Of a DNA stretch of 64,000 nucleotides, positions 1 to 8,066 are shown piece after piece. Source of the stretch: Candidatus Nitrotoga sp. CP45 (GTDB taxonomy: Bacteria; Pseudomonadota; Gammaproteobacteria; Burkholderiales; Gallionellaceae); NCBI GenBank assembly GCA_945874105.1, contig CAMCFJ010000007.1:30366-94365 (forward strand), given 5' to 3'. The stretch's first letter is position 1; every line of letters starts with the position of its first letter. Both the position numbers and the translations under genes were made by a program. Under the pieces are notes generated by a model that saw only the letters and a list, made by a program, of their open reading frames with translations, was not told where the DNA came from and did no database searches.

Positions 1-1
1 G

Positions 2-211
2 GCGCGTGCGTTTGTCGTGCAGCCGAAAATCCTGTTCGCAGACGAACCTACAGGCAATCTCGACGCCGCAACTGGCGGCCAGATCATTGATCTGATGCTT
101 GAGTTAAACGGTGCGCAGGGCACCACGCTTATATTGGTTACTCATGATGAAGCGCTGGCGCAACAGTGTGGTCGGCAGTTGCATTTGGCGGCAGGGCGGA
201 TTGTGCCGTGA
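2..211 (+). CDS. ABC transporter ATP-binding protein, YbbA/LolD type (3' end only)
   Basis: The reading frame is open from the window edge, so only the last ~69 residues are seen. They hold the Walker B and D-loop segment (ILFADEPTGNLD) and the switch histidine (LVTHD), in the pattern of the LolD/MacB/YbbA group of ATPases that energise FtsX-type permeases. Its stop codon overlaps the GTG start of the permease gene by 3 bases (GTGA), so the two are co-transcribed and probably translationally coupled. By analogy with E. coli ybbA-ybbP it would power an inner-membrane complex acting on the envelope; the substrate is unknown. LolD itself is less likely, since the partner permease is of the YbbP type. 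Confidence 0.85.
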   Translation, partial: ARAFVVQPKILFADEPTGNLDAATGGQIIDLMLELNGAQGTTLILVTHDEALAQQCGRQLHLAAGRIVP

Positions 212-2670
212 ATATATTGCATCTATCATGGCTCATGCTGCGGCGGGACTGGCGCACCGGGGAATGGCGCGTGCTACTTATCGCTTTGGTGCTGGCGGTG
301 GGCAGCATTGCTACCGTGGGACTGTTTGCCAACCGGGTTGGCCTGGCTCTGCAGCAGGAAGCTACCAGCCTTTTGGGTGCCGATCTGCGCCTTGTCGCCA
401 CGCATCCATTCCCGCCATCTTATCGGGCAGCCGCACTGCAACGGGGTCTGCGCGTGGTCGAGGTTGTGACTTTTCCCAGCATGGTGGTTTACGGCCAACA
501 AAACGTGCTGGCGGAAATTCAGGCGGCGGAAGAAGGCTACCCGCTGCGCGGCAAAATCCACATTGATGATGGCACGCCACACGTCGCGCAAGGCATCCCT
601 GCGCCGGGCACGGTGTGGGCGGATAAGCGTTTGCTGCAACGCATGGGATTGCAGCTGGGCAATGAAGTTGCCATCGGCGCACTGCACATGCGTGTGGCTG
701 CGCGCGTGGTACGCGACGTGGATCAGTCTGTCGGCTTCGCCAGTTTTTCACCACGTGTGCTGATAAATGCAGCCGATCTGCCAGCTAGCGGCCTGATTCA
801 ACCCGGTAGTCGCATCAGCTACAGAATCCTGTTTGCAGGTGACTCGGCACAACTTGCCGACTTGCGTGCCTGGCTGAAAGGACGGCTGTTAGCGGGTGAA
901 AAACTGGAGGACGTGCGCGATGCGCGTCCGGAAATTCGAACTGCGCTGGAGCGTGCCGAACATTTTTTAGGGCTGGCGGCGCTTACTGCTGTAGTGCTGG
1001 CAGGTGTGGCGATGGCATTGGCCGCGAGCCATTTCATCATGCGCCATCTTGACACCTGCGCCATGATGCGCTGTTTGGGGGCAACGCAGGCGCAGGTATT
1101 GCGCATTTTTATGGTTCAGTTTTTGCTGCTGGGTGGTTTTGCCATATTGCTGGGTGGCTTGCTCGGTTACGCGGCTCAATCCGCACTGGTGCAGTCCATC
1201 GAAGCCATGCGTGAAGCTGCTTTGCCCCCGCCGGGTTGGCTACCATTGTGGCAGGCTGCAGCCAGCGGCATGGCGCTCTTGTTTGGATTTGCTTTCCTGC
1301 CGTTGTGGCAGTTGAAAAGAGTGCCGCCGTTACGCGTTATCCGTCGTGAATTGGGCATGCCGCCGGCGCGCACCGGCTTGCTGTATGTGTCAGGTGCTGC
1401 TGTGCTGAGCGTGCTATTCCTGTGGCAGGCCGGTTCGCTCAAGCTGGGCTTGACCGTGTTGGCGGGCTTGATAGCTGGCATGTTGTTGTTTGGTCTGCTG
1501 GCATGGCTTGCCGTGCGCACTTTGACCTGGCTGCCCCTGCGCGGGAGTCACGCCTTTGCGAATTTGGCCAGACACGGGCGCACGAATGCGCTGCAAATTG
1601 TGGCACTAAGCTTAGGTGGCATGGCCTTGCTGCTGCTTACCTTTGTGCGTGCCGACCTGTTGGAAAGCTGGCGTAGCCGCATGCCGCCTAATGCGCCGAA
1701 TCGCTTTATCGTCAACATCCAGCCCGATCAGCGCGCCGCGATAAATAATTTCTTCACACAGCAGCAATTACCCGCGCCACAACTGTTTCCCATGGTGCGT
1801 GGGCGGCTGATAGCAATCAATAACCACCCGATCAGCGGGAACAATTACCCCGAGGCGCGTGCCCGTGCGCTAGTGGAACGCGAGTTTAATTTATCCTGGT
1901 CAGATCAGTTGCCAACTGATAATGCCTTGGTACAGGGTGCATGGTGGGGGCAGGGCGCGTCATCGGTGTTGTCGGTGGAAGAGGGAATAGCCAAAACGCT
2001 GGGTATCAACATGGGCGATACACTGACTTACGACGTGGCGGGCAGCTCGTTCAGCGCGCAAGTGGTAAACCTGCGCAAGGTACAGTGGGATTCCATGCAG
2101 GTGAATTTTTACGTAATCACTGCGCCCGATATGATGAAAGATTTTCCGGCTAGCTACCTGACCAGCTTCTATTTGCCAGCTGATAAGGCGCAGGCAAGCG
2201 ATGCGTTGATCAAAGCCTTCCCCAACCTGCTGCTGATAGATACCGATGCGGTGATCGAACAAGTCCGCCAAATCATTGCTCAAATAGCCAAAACTATGAG
2301 CGCGGTCTTCCTGTTTACCCTGCTGAGCGGTTTGGCGGTGCTCTATGCTGCGCTGCTCGCAACGCAAGATGAACGCATTCATCAGGCCGCCATCCTGCGC
2401 ACATTAGGAGCCGACAGCCGCTATTTACGGCGATTGCACCTGACCGAATTTGCCGTGCTGGGCGCATTGAGTGGCCTGTTCGCAGCAGCAGGTGGGACCT
2501 TGCTAGGCTGGGTGCTGGCAATTAAAGTACTGGAAATTCCTTATCATTCGAGTGCGTTAATCTGGTTGGTTGGCGTGGGCGGCGGGATTGTTACGGTGAC
2601 CTTGGCAGGATGGTTGGCTACGCGGCGGGTAGCGCAGATGTCGCCGTTACAGGTGTTGCAATCTGTTTAA
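208..2670 (+). CDS. ybbP: FtsX-family ABC permease, YbbP-like
   Basis: About 820 residues, the length expected for YbbP-type permeases with two FtsX domains. A membrane segment near residues 20-40 precedes a large periplasmic domain. A cluster of helices in the middle (about residues 250-470), a second soluble domain (about 500-700) and three C-terminal helices follow. The start is taken as GTG 208 because it overlaps the stop of the upstream ATPase gene and gives a protein beginning VNILHLSWLMLRRDW; an in-frame GTG at 166 lies deep inside the ATPase gene. The role is ABC-driven work at the periplasmic side of the inner membrane, substrate unknown. Its last 368 bases are duplicated downstream at 4271-4638, and its last ~43 bases again at 5601-5643. 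Confidence 0.9.
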   Translation: MNILHLSWLMLRRDWRTGEWRVLLIALVLAVGSIATVGLFANRVGLALQQEATSLLGADLRLVATHPFPPSYRAAALQRGLRVVEVVTFPSMVVYGQQNVLAEIQAAEEGYPLRGKIHIDDGTPHVAQGIPAPGTVWADKRLLQRMGLQLGNEVAIGALHMRVAARVVRDVDQSVGFASFSPRVLINAADLPASGLIQPGSRISYRILFAGDSAQLADLRAWLKGRLLAGEKLEDVRDARPEIRTALERAEHFLGLAALTAVVLAGVAMALAASHFIMRHLDTCAMMRCLGATQAQVLRIFMVQFLLLGGFAILLGGLLGYAAQSALVQSIEAMREAALPPPGWLPLWQAAASGMALLFGFAFLPLWQLKRVPPLRVIRRELGMPPARTGLLYVSGAAVLSVLFLWQAGSLKLGLTVLAGLIAGMLLFGLLAWLAVRTLTWLPLRGSHAFANLARHGRTNALQIVALSLGGMALLLLTFVRADLLESWRSRMPPNAPNRFIVNIQPDQRAAINNFFTQQQLPAPQLFPMVRGRLIAINNHPISGNNYPEARARALVEREFNLSWSDQLPTDNALVQGAWWGQGASSVLSVEEGIAKTLGINMGDTLTYDVAGSSFSAQVVNLRKVQWDSMQVNFYVITAPDMMKDFPASYLTSFYLPADKAQASDALIKAFPNLLLIDTDAVIEQVRQIIAQIAKTMSAVFLFTLLSGLAVLYAALLATQDERIHQAAILRTLGADSRYLRRLHLTEFAVLGALSGLFAAAGGTLLGWVLAIKVLEIPYHSSALIWLVGVGGGIVTVTLAGWLATRRVAQMSPLQVLQSV

Positions 2671-2787
2671 GTTAAAGGTGTGGTATTGAAGAATGGAATT
2701 GAGCCGGATTGATGTAGGGGACGAAAATATTTTTGGATTAAGAGTTCGTTGAATGCCGATTTGCTTTATTTATCAGGGGGGAAAAGT

Positions 2788-2818
2788 TTTAACAGGCAAT
2801 TCGATATAGCCTGTTAAA
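2788..2818. repeat. Perfect hairpin between ybbP and the porin gene
   Basis: TTTAACAGGC (2788-2797) is followed after 11 bases by its exact complement GCCTGTTAAA (2809-2818). A 17-base stretch including the left arm (2785-2801) recurs at 5682-5698, just behind the third copy of the ybbP end, but there the right arm is missing. It could be a weak terminator of the ybbP transcript, although no T-run follows. The rest of the 289-base gap 2671-2959 is AT-rich and shows no other gene. Confidence 0.45.
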
Positions 2819-2959
2819 GAACAGTACCGGGTTTATCCGGAATTAGCGTGTTAATTCGGGTATATTTTTTTGCTTCATCCTTATGAGCTATTAGTTTTAA
2901 AAAGTGTTTTTGCTATTGTGAAAAGTTTGTAGAAATAAAATATTAGTAGAGAAGATTCT

Positions 2960-4045
2960 ATGAAAGAACGCATTGTTGCAACCGCAGTGATAACTACATT
3001 TATGTGCGGTTTAGCATACGGGGAAGAAAAAAGTCCGGATTCTGCATTCACGTTCAGCGGTTATGTTGAAGCATATTACAGCCATGATTTAAATATGACT
3101 ATCAATAACACCAAGCCATCATTTGTTTACAGTTATAACAAAAATAATGAAGCTTCAGTGAATCTGGCTTTTGTGAAAGGATCTTACAACACGGACAACG
3201 TCAGAGTTAACCTTGCATTAGCCGGTGGTAGCTATATGAGTTCCAATTATGCGTCCGAGCCTGGCGTGTTGAATAATATTTATGAAAGTAACGTAGGCCT
3301 GAAGCTTTCTGCTAAAAATAACGTGTGGATTGATGTGGGAGTTTTTGCTTCACATCTGGGGTTTGAAAGTGCCGTGGGTAAAGATAATTGGACTTTGACC
3401 AGAAGTTTCAGCGCAGATAACACTCCTTATTATGAAACCGGCGCCAAAATCAGTTATACGTCAGAGAATGATGTATGGTTTGTGAGTGCATTGGTTTTAA
3501 ATGGTTGGCAACGTATCAAACGCGTTGAAGGAAATTCTTTCCCTTCGGTTGGTACGCAGGTTACATATAAACCGTCTGCGAAGCTAACGTTGAACTGGAG
3601 TACATTTGTTGGAAACGATAAACCCGATTACAACAAGAAAATGCGTTATTTCAACAATGTTTACGGGATTTTTCAGTTGGATAATCAGTTTGCCGCAATA
3701 TTGGGTTTTGATATCGGTACTGAGCAAAAAAACAAGGGTTCGTCGGCCATGAATACGTGGGTTAACCCGTCCTTTATTTTAAGGTATACGCCAACAGCAA
3801 AAACTGCTGTCGCTGTGAGAGCTGAATATTATGATGATCAAAATGGCGTCATTATCTCAACGGGTACTCCCAATGGTTTTAAAACCTGGGGCTTTTCAAC
3901 CAATGTTGACTATGCCATAGCAAATAATATTGTGTGGAGAGGAGAGATTCGAAAATTCAATAGCAAAGATGCCGTTTTTACAAAGAATAATAATATGGTT
4001 AATAGCGAAACATTCGTGACGACGGCATTGGCTGTAAGTTTTTAA
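2960..4045 (+). CDS. Outer-membrane beta-barrel porin (OmpL-like, bbp2 family)
   Basis: 361 residues with an N-terminal signal peptide (cleavage likely after GLAYG, about residue 21). Then come alternating amphipathic strands and the terminal phenylalanine (AVSF) that the BAM machinery recognises. The order of features (FTFSGYVEAYYSHD near the start, a run of Tyr/Asn-rich strands) fits the putative beta-barrel porin-2 family, which forms passive outer-membrane channels. A purine-rich site (AGAGAAGATT) precedes ATG 2960. The gene is AT-richer than the flanking ybbP sequence and lies between the complete ybbP and a partial copy of its 3' end, which suggests later arrival. The transported solute cannot be told from sequence. 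Confidence 0.8.
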   Translation: MKERIVATAVITTFMCGLAYGEEKSPDSAFTFSGYVEAYYSHDLNMTINNTKPSFVYSYNKNNEASVNLAFVKGSYNTDNVRVNLALAGGSYMSSNYASEPGVLNNIYESNVGLKLSAKNNVWIDVGVFASHLGFESAVGKDNWTLTRSFSADNTPYYETGAKISYTSENDVWFVSALVLNGWQRIKRVEGNSFPSVGTQVTYKPSAKLTLNWSTFVGNDKPDYNKKMRYFNNVYGIFQLDNQFAAILGFDIGTEQKNKGSSAMNTWVNPSFILRYTPTAKTAVAVRAEYYDDQNGVIISTGTPNGFKTWGFSTNVDYAIANNIVWRGEIRKFNSKDAVFTKNNNMVNSETFVTTALAVSF

Positions 4046-4076
4046 TGAGATCACTGGCAGTGAAGTAGCTGCGACA

Positions 4077-4120
4077 TCATCTGACAGTTACCCGATTTGA
4101 TCGAAGTGACTGTCAGATCA
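4077..4120. terminator. Hairpin downstream of the porin gene
   Basis: Twelve-base arms at 4077-4088 and 4109-4120 (core CTGACAGT / ACTGTCAG) pair with one mismatch around a 20-base loop, 32 bases after the porin stop. The position suits a transcription end or mRNA-stabilising hairpin, but there is no U-tract, so an intrinsic terminator is only a guess. Confidence 0.35.
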
Positions 4121-4163
4121 AGTTTCGTTCAGGACAAGTAAAAAAACCTATCGGTGTGTCCGA

Positions 4164-4253
4164 AGCTAAAGGGGTCAGCTTCGCATTGTTTTTTTGTTTC
4201 ACTTTCGTTCATTACACCCTTTGAAATTTAATTCGAAGCTGACCCCGTTGACC
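4164..4253. repeat. REP-like 90-bp element, copy A
   Basis: Starts AGCTAAAGGGGTCAGCTTCG and ends CGAAGCTGACCCCGTTGACC, so its ends form an inverted repeat around an AT-rich centre. Near-identical copies lie at 5511-5599 and 13892-13981, with a 24-base fragment at 5484-5507. The terminal CCGTTGACCCGG is repeated once more just outside (4259-4272), right against the ybbP fragment. No transposase gene is next to it. Short elements of this shape are often moved in trans by RAYT (Y1-type) transposases, but that is inference here. Confidence 0.8.
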
Positions 4254-4270
4254 CGGAAGCTCCGTTGACC

Positions 4271-4638
4271 CGGTCTTCCTGTTTACCCTGCTGAGCGGCT
4301 TGGCTGTGCTATATGCTGCGCTGCTCGCTACGCAAGATGAACGTATTCATCAGGCCGCCATCCTGCGCACATTGGGAGCCGACAGCCGCTATTTGCGACG
4401 ATTGCACCTGACTGAATTTGCCGTGCTGGGCGCATTGAGTGGCCTGTTCGCAGCAGCAGGTGGAACCTTGCTAGGCTGGGTGCTGGCAATCAAAGTACTG
4501 GAAATTCCTTATCATTCGAGCGCGTTAATCTGGCTGGTTGGCGTGGGCGGCGGGGTTGTTACGGTGACCTTGGCAGGATGGTTAGCTACGCGGCGCGTGG
4601 CACAGATGTCGCCGTTACAGGTGTTGCAATCTGTTTAA
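4271..4638 (+). pseudogene. Duplicated 3' end of ybbP (C-terminal ~122 codons)
   Basis: These 368 bases match 2303-2670, the end of the complete ybbP, over their full length with no gap and only scattered, mostly synonymous changes. The same frame and stop codon are kept. There is no start codon or ribosome site at the left edge, which abuts the REP-like element directly, so this is a fragment and not a working permease. The mostly synonymous differences suggest that the two copies diverged as coding sequence or that one came from a related strain. The downstream flank 4639-4675 recurs after the third copy (5644-5682), which marks that flank as the older chromosomal neighbour of ybbP. Confidence 0.9.
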
Positions 4639-4675
4639 GCAAACTGGTTTGCTCTCATCTCTTTGAAGAGCACGA

Positions 4676-4839
4676 TAGCGCGGTAGGTTGGCTAAATGAA
4701 ATAAAGCCCAACATCACAGGGAGGCGACTAAACTATGCTTGCTTTTGTGTGCCGCCCGCTGCATTGGCACGTCGGTGGCGTATGAAATGCTTCCCTTGTG
4801 ATGTTGGGCTTTATTTCATTTAGCCAACCTACCGCGCTA
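4676..4839. repeat. MITE-like element with perfect 43-bp inverted repeats
   Basis: Left arm 4676-4718 (begins TAGCGCGGTAGGTTGGCTAA) and right arm 4797-4839 are exact reverse complements over 43 bases, around a 78-base centre with no convincing gene. The GTAGGTTGG...CCAACCTAC type of arm is seen in many proteobacterial REP or MITE families. Perfect arms imply recent insertion or strong selection for the hairpin. It sits between the ybbP fragment and the toxin-antitoxin pair. Confidence 0.85.
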
Positions 4840-4913
4840 CGTTAGGCATATGTTCGACATAGGGAAAGATGAACGCTAGAATTGCCCCATTGTTACTGAA
4901 CGGAGCCCGGATC

Positions 4914-5141
4914 ATGAACACTCAACTCTTGCAGCAAGCTCGCGTGCTCGACATTGACGAGCAGATCGAACTGGTTGAAGCCATCTGGGACGGTATCGTT
5001 GGTCGTGGTGCCGCGCCATCGTTGACCGAAGCGCAAAAAATGGAACTTGACCGCCGCCTCGCAGACCACATTGCCAATCCCAGTGATGTAGTTCCATGGA
5101 GTGAAGTAAAGGCTACTGCTCTTGCCAAAATCAGGCAATGA
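4914..5141 (+). CDS. Antitoxin of a type II toxin-antitoxin pair
   Basis: 75 residues from ATG 4914, which has a GGAG site 8-9 bases upstream; an upstream in-frame ATG at 4869 is less likely. The sequence (QARVLDIDEQIELVEAIWD ... VPWSEVKA) fits the short 'addiction module component' antitoxin family, which pairs with ParE/RelE toxins. The gene overlaps the toxin gene by 4 bases (ATGA), the standard coupled order with antitoxin first. It would bind and block the toxin and repress the operon. Confidence 0.85.
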   Translation: MNTQLLQQARVLDIDEQIELVEAIWDGIVGRGAAPSLTEAQKMELDRRLADHIANPSDVVPWSEVKATALAKIRQ

Positions 5142-5434
5142 GCCTGCCCGTTACTTTTCATCGTGCCGCCAGTGCAGAGTTCATCGAAGCAAGTGCGTGG
5201 TATGAAACCAAGCGAGTTGGTCTTGCTCTTGAGTTCATGGCTGAGATGGACCGTTGTGTATCGCGGGTATCTGAAAACCCGCTACAGTTCGCCGTTGTTC
5301 GCAAAGACGTTCGACGCATCGTTGCTAATCGTTTCCCATACAGCGTTTATTTTCGCGCAGAGAAACATCGCATCGTTGTCCTTGCAGTATTTCATGGCAG
5401 CAGAGAACCTGCCATTTTGCAAACAAGGGTCTAA
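5138..5434 (+). CDS. RelE/ParE-family toxin
   Basis: 98 residues with the RelE/ParE fold signature: an N-terminal FHRAASAEFIEASAWYE helix pair, a basic strand region (VVRKDVRRIVANRFPYSVYF) and the C-terminal strand ending in VLAVFHGSREP. Members either poison gyrase (ParE) or cut mRNA on the ribosome (RelE); this sequence does not decide which, though the overall pattern leans to ParE. Start ATG 5138 overlaps the antitoxin stop. Its own stop lies within a GTCTAAC heptamer like the beginning of an integron attC site. Confidence 0.85.
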   Translation: MSLPVTFHRAASAEFIEASAWYETKRVGLALEFMAEMDRCVSRVSENPLQFAVVRKDVRRIVANRFPYSVYFRAEKHRIVVLAVFHGSREPAILQTRV

Positions 5435-5449
5435 CGCGCAAGGTTAGAT
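5429..5449 (+). other. attC-like collapsed recombination site (possible integron relic)
   Basis: GTCTAAC (5429-5435, holding the toxin stop codon) and GTTAGAT (5443-5449) are the outer core heptamers (RYYYAAC and GTTRRRY) of integron attC sites, here only 7 bases apart instead of ~45 or more. A GTTAGGC core lies on the other side of the gene pair at 4841-4847, 66 bases before the antitoxin start. This would suit a former gene cassette whose attC has lost its middle. Chance occurrence of short heptamers is the alternative. Confidence 0.3.
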
Positions 5450-5483
5450 TGTGATCGCGAAGCCAGGTATCTACCGGACTCCA

Positions 5484-5507
5484 AGCTAAAGGGGTCAGCT
5501 TCGCACT
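5484..5507. repeat. Fragment of the REP-like element
   Basis: AGCTAAAGGGGTCAGCTTCG followed by CA equals the first ~22 bases of the 90-bp element and lies just before full copy B. It suggests tandem insertion, or slippage during movement of the element. Confidence 0.7.
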
Positions 5508-5510
5508 GCC

Positions 5511-5599
5511 AGCTAAAGGGGTCAGCTTCGCATTGTTTTTTTGTTTCACTTTCATTCATTACACCCTTTGAAATTTAATTCGAAGCTGCCCCGTTGACC
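5511..5599. repeat. REP-like 90-bp element, copy B
   Basis: Same start and AT-rich centre as copy A; the right end reads CGAAGCTGCCCCGTTGACCC, missing one A of the usual GACCCC. The next base begins the third copy of the ybbP 3' end, just as copy A abuts the second. Confidence 0.8.
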
Positions 5600-5600
5600 C

Positions 5601-5682
5601 CGTGGCGCAGATGTCGCCGTTACAGGTGTTGCAATCTGTTTAAGCAAACTGGTTTGTTCTCATCTATCTGAAGAGCACGGCA
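5601..5682 (+). repeat. Third copy of the ybbP 3' end and its flank
   Basis: 5601-5643 repeats the last ~43 bases of ybbP including the stop codon; 5644-5682 repeats the flank seen after the second copy (4639-4675, beginning GCAAACTGGTTTG). From 5682 a 17-base match to 2785-2801 follows. The interval 5683-5756 otherwise holds no gene. The repeated flank shows that the duplicated unit ran across the end of the gene and was not confined to coding sequence. Confidence 0.85.
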
Positions 5683-5756
5683 GTTTTAACAGGCAATTGC
5701 GACATAATTTTCTTAGATGTAGGACGGACAGGCATGGTTCTCGTCTGCCCACAAGG

Positions 5757-6335
5757 TTAAAACTTCCCAAAAAAACTTGTGATGTCGAAGAAGACAGTGA
5801 CTGCTGAACCATTAGCCAACTTTAATGCAAACGACTCCACTTGCCTTCCTTGCTCAGATTTTAGAAGGATTTTCAAGGTCATCTCCCAATCCTTGCCTTC
5901 TTCACCGAATTGTTTTTTGAGGTAAGCATGCTCAGCAGGAATACCCATCAAACTGGTCGAGGCAGTGATGATGATTGGGTTATTTCTATTAAGACCATCC
6001 CCACCTGAATATGATATGCCGCCGTTGCTGAGATATATGTATGCTTGATGGGCTTCTTCCTCAGTGACTTTGCCATTGGCACGGTGCATCATGCTAGGAA
6101 CAATTCTCTCAGCTGTCTTATCCTCCGCGATGTGAATTACGGTCTTCGAACCCCTGACAAAAGCCTCACACTCTGAAGAGGTTAATTTGTCGTTGAATAT
6201 CTTTTTGATCGATTGCGCATATTTCGTTACCTCGGCGCTACCACCAGGAAAGACCTCTTTCATAAGTTTTTCTCTGAGCTCGTCAAGCTCAGATTCGGCC
6301 TTTGATTTGCCTTTAAAAAAATCAAAAATTCCCAT
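5757..6335 (-). CDS. Protein of unknown function (192 aa) next to the Hsp70 operon
   Basis: The start is set at the ATG giving MGIFDFFKGKSKAE; an upstream in-frame start would add 12 residues with no family look. The N-terminus is a short amphipathic helix followed by a charged helix (SELDELREKLMKE). The C-terminal third (GIPAEHAYLKKQFGEEGKDW, then SAVTVFFDITSFFGKF) looks like a compact alpha/beta domain. No signal peptide or membrane segment is seen. It is encoded 99 bases downstream of the J-like gene on the same strand, so it may be the last gene of that operon or a separate unit. I do not recognise a function. Confidence 0.75.
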   Translation of the reverse strand: MGIFDFFKGKSKAESELDELREKLMKEVFPGGSAEVTKYAQSIKKIFNDKLTSSECEAFVRGSKTVIHIAEDKTAERIVPSMMHRANGKVTEEEAHQAYIYLSNGGISYSGGDGLNRNNPIIITASTSLMGIPAEHAYLKKQFGEEGKDWEMTLKILLKSEQGRQVESFALKLANGSAVTVFFDITSFFGKF

Positions 6336-6434
6336 GATGCTCTCCAATGATGTTTCAGACCAAACCACCAACGAAAGCTAGCGAGTTCGCACTGCCTGAT
6401 ACAGCAAACTAAAAGTGGTTAAAGCCAAAAAAAT

Positions 6435-8066
6435 TCATTCATTCAGAAATCCACTCAGTCTTCCAGTCCATTTTTTGAAACTCAGTCGAATCATTGCCTC
6501 AAGGATGTGTGCATTTGGTGTTGACAAATAGGGCAGTGACACGTAAACCTTTTTATCATCCTTAGCCGTAATGAAAAGCGATCCACCTGAACTGGTATAC
6601 GTCACTTTTCCCCAATCACGATATTCTGTCTCGTTGCCAAAAAACTTATGCTTTGTAAGCTGTACACCTTTATCATCAATAACAGCGTCGCCGATTGTTA
6701 TACTTTTGCCGTTTTTTAGAGTTGTCAAAGTTTCCGTGAGCAAACGGGTACACACAGCTCGCCAAAGCTTATCGGTAAATGTGCTGTAGATTTCATTTTT
6801 GCGCGTTTCTATTACGGCAGATGATCGATGGTCACCTACTGCAATAGTGTAGTCCGTTCCTGTTGGAACACCGTTTACCGAGTGATTAACTGCACCCCAT
6901 TTAACCCAGGTGATCGAGTCCAGTGGGAAACACTTGTCTTTCCACTCAACACCTTTTGTCGAGATGCGCAATGTATCCTTAAACACAAGGCCAATTTCAG
7001 CTTGATAGTAAATTTCTTTTTCCCATTCATTGCTGCGTTTTTGAGCTTCCTTTCGGTTCCCATGAATCTCATCAAGAGTCTCCGCATCCTGATCAAGCTG
7101 ACCAAGCATTTCTGGCAATTCGGCAAAGAGTTCTTGGAGAACTTTAGTCAGCCGATTTACTGTATCAAGCATATCGTGCTTGTTGAACAGATCCAGCCCC
7201 AAGTTACGAATAGCGTGGGCAACTTCATAACTGAGATCGTGGTCAAGTCCGCGCGCCTTCACGCTGAGCTGAATTGGCTGCGCCACGCTATCCCACTTGC
7301 TCACTACTTGAATTAATTTGTCGACAAGTGGCTTAACCGAGCTTTCGCCTTTGTGGGCTGATTGGCGAATCGCTTCTGCAAGTTTTTTGATATTTTCTGC
7401 TTCTGGTTGGAGATAATCACGGTTGGCATCCACTTCGTATCGCTCAACCAGCGCGTGAACAAGCGATGCGCCATGTTCTTCCCCGGTATCGGTGGTGGTC
7501 TCGACAACACGGGTGACGACATCAACCAATTTATCTGGAGAAAATCTGTTCAATGCCGTTTTGATGGTATCGGTGTAGTAGCGCTGCCGCTCGAGCAATT
7601 CAGCCTCAATATGCTCTAGCTTCACTACAGGAAAGCCGGATACTGAACGATCCTCACTAATCTCGCGCAACACATCTTTGGGCTTAATCGTGTCAACCGT
7701 GTAGGCAAACTCGACAATCCAGTCGCACCATTGATCGACCTCCACCTCAGGGTCCAGTAACTCAATGGCTGCCGCCAGTAAATTTGCCTTAGCTAGTGCA
7801 GGAGCTGTACTAGCCATTTTTACCAGGTCAATATGATTGTGCAGATTATCTACCAAAACGCTTGCACTATTGGGAGAAAGTCCTGGCAGCCATGCCATTT
7901 CGACAGCCAGTCGATTACGGGGCGTTGTCAGATCGCTACTTGCCTTGGTGCAAACATCGCCATCGAGCGCCAGGCTTTTTTCTTCTGCCAGTTCAACAAT
8001 GCGGCGACGGCCATCTCGGGTAGTCGCCCCGAGTAGATAAAATGGGGATTGATTTAAAGTTGTCAT
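6435..8066 (-). CDS. J-like and PH-like protein of the Hsp70 operon (543 aa)
   Basis: The first ~62 residues (NQSPFYLLGATTRDGRRRIV ... LTTPRNRLAVEMAWLPG) have the layout of a J domain: a 'PFxLLG' opening, a basic helix, then a 'L-T-x-P-R-x-R-L' end. The HPD tripeptide that stimulates Hsp70 ATPase is absent. A long helical middle follows (about 65-340). The C-terminal ~200 residues look like two PH-like beta domains (LRISTKGVEWKDKCFPLDSI and VQLTKHKFFGNETEYRDWGK segments). The gene overlaps the upstream gene by 4 bases (ATGA). The J-like and PH-like readings are from pattern only. It could be the substrate adaptor of the operon's Hsp70. Confidence 0.7.
   Translation of the reverse strand: MTTLNQSPFYLLGATTRDGRRRIVELAEEKSLALDGDVCTKASSDLTTPRNRLAVEMAWLPGLSPNSASVLVDNLHNHIDLVKMASTAPALAKANLLAAAIELLDPEVEVDQWCDWIVEFAYTVDTIKPKDVLREISEDRSVSGFPVVKLEHIEAELLERQRYYTDTIKTALNRFSPDKLVDVVTRVVETTTDTGEEHGASLVHALVERYEVDANRDYLQPEAENIKKLAEAIRQSAHKGESSVKPLVDKLIQVVSKWDSVAQPIQLSVKARGLDHDLSYEVAHAIRNLGLDLFNKHDMLDTVNRLTKVLQELFAELPEMLGQLDQDAETLDEIHGNRKEAQKRSNEWEKEIYYQAEIGLVFKDTLRISTKGVEWKDKCFPLDSITWVKWGAVNHSVNGVPTGTDYTIAVGDHRSSAVIETRKNEIYSTFTDKLWRAVCTRLLTETLTTLKNGKSITIGDAVIDDKGVQLTKHKFFGNETEYRDWGKVTYTSSGGSLFITAKDDKKVYVSLPYLSTPNAHILEAMIRLSFKKWTGRLSGFLNE

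Noticed and set aside
4578..4823. 81-residue frame across the end of the ybbP fragment and the MITE-like element
   Set aside because: It overlaps the perfect inverted repeat and has no family resemblance or ribosome site.
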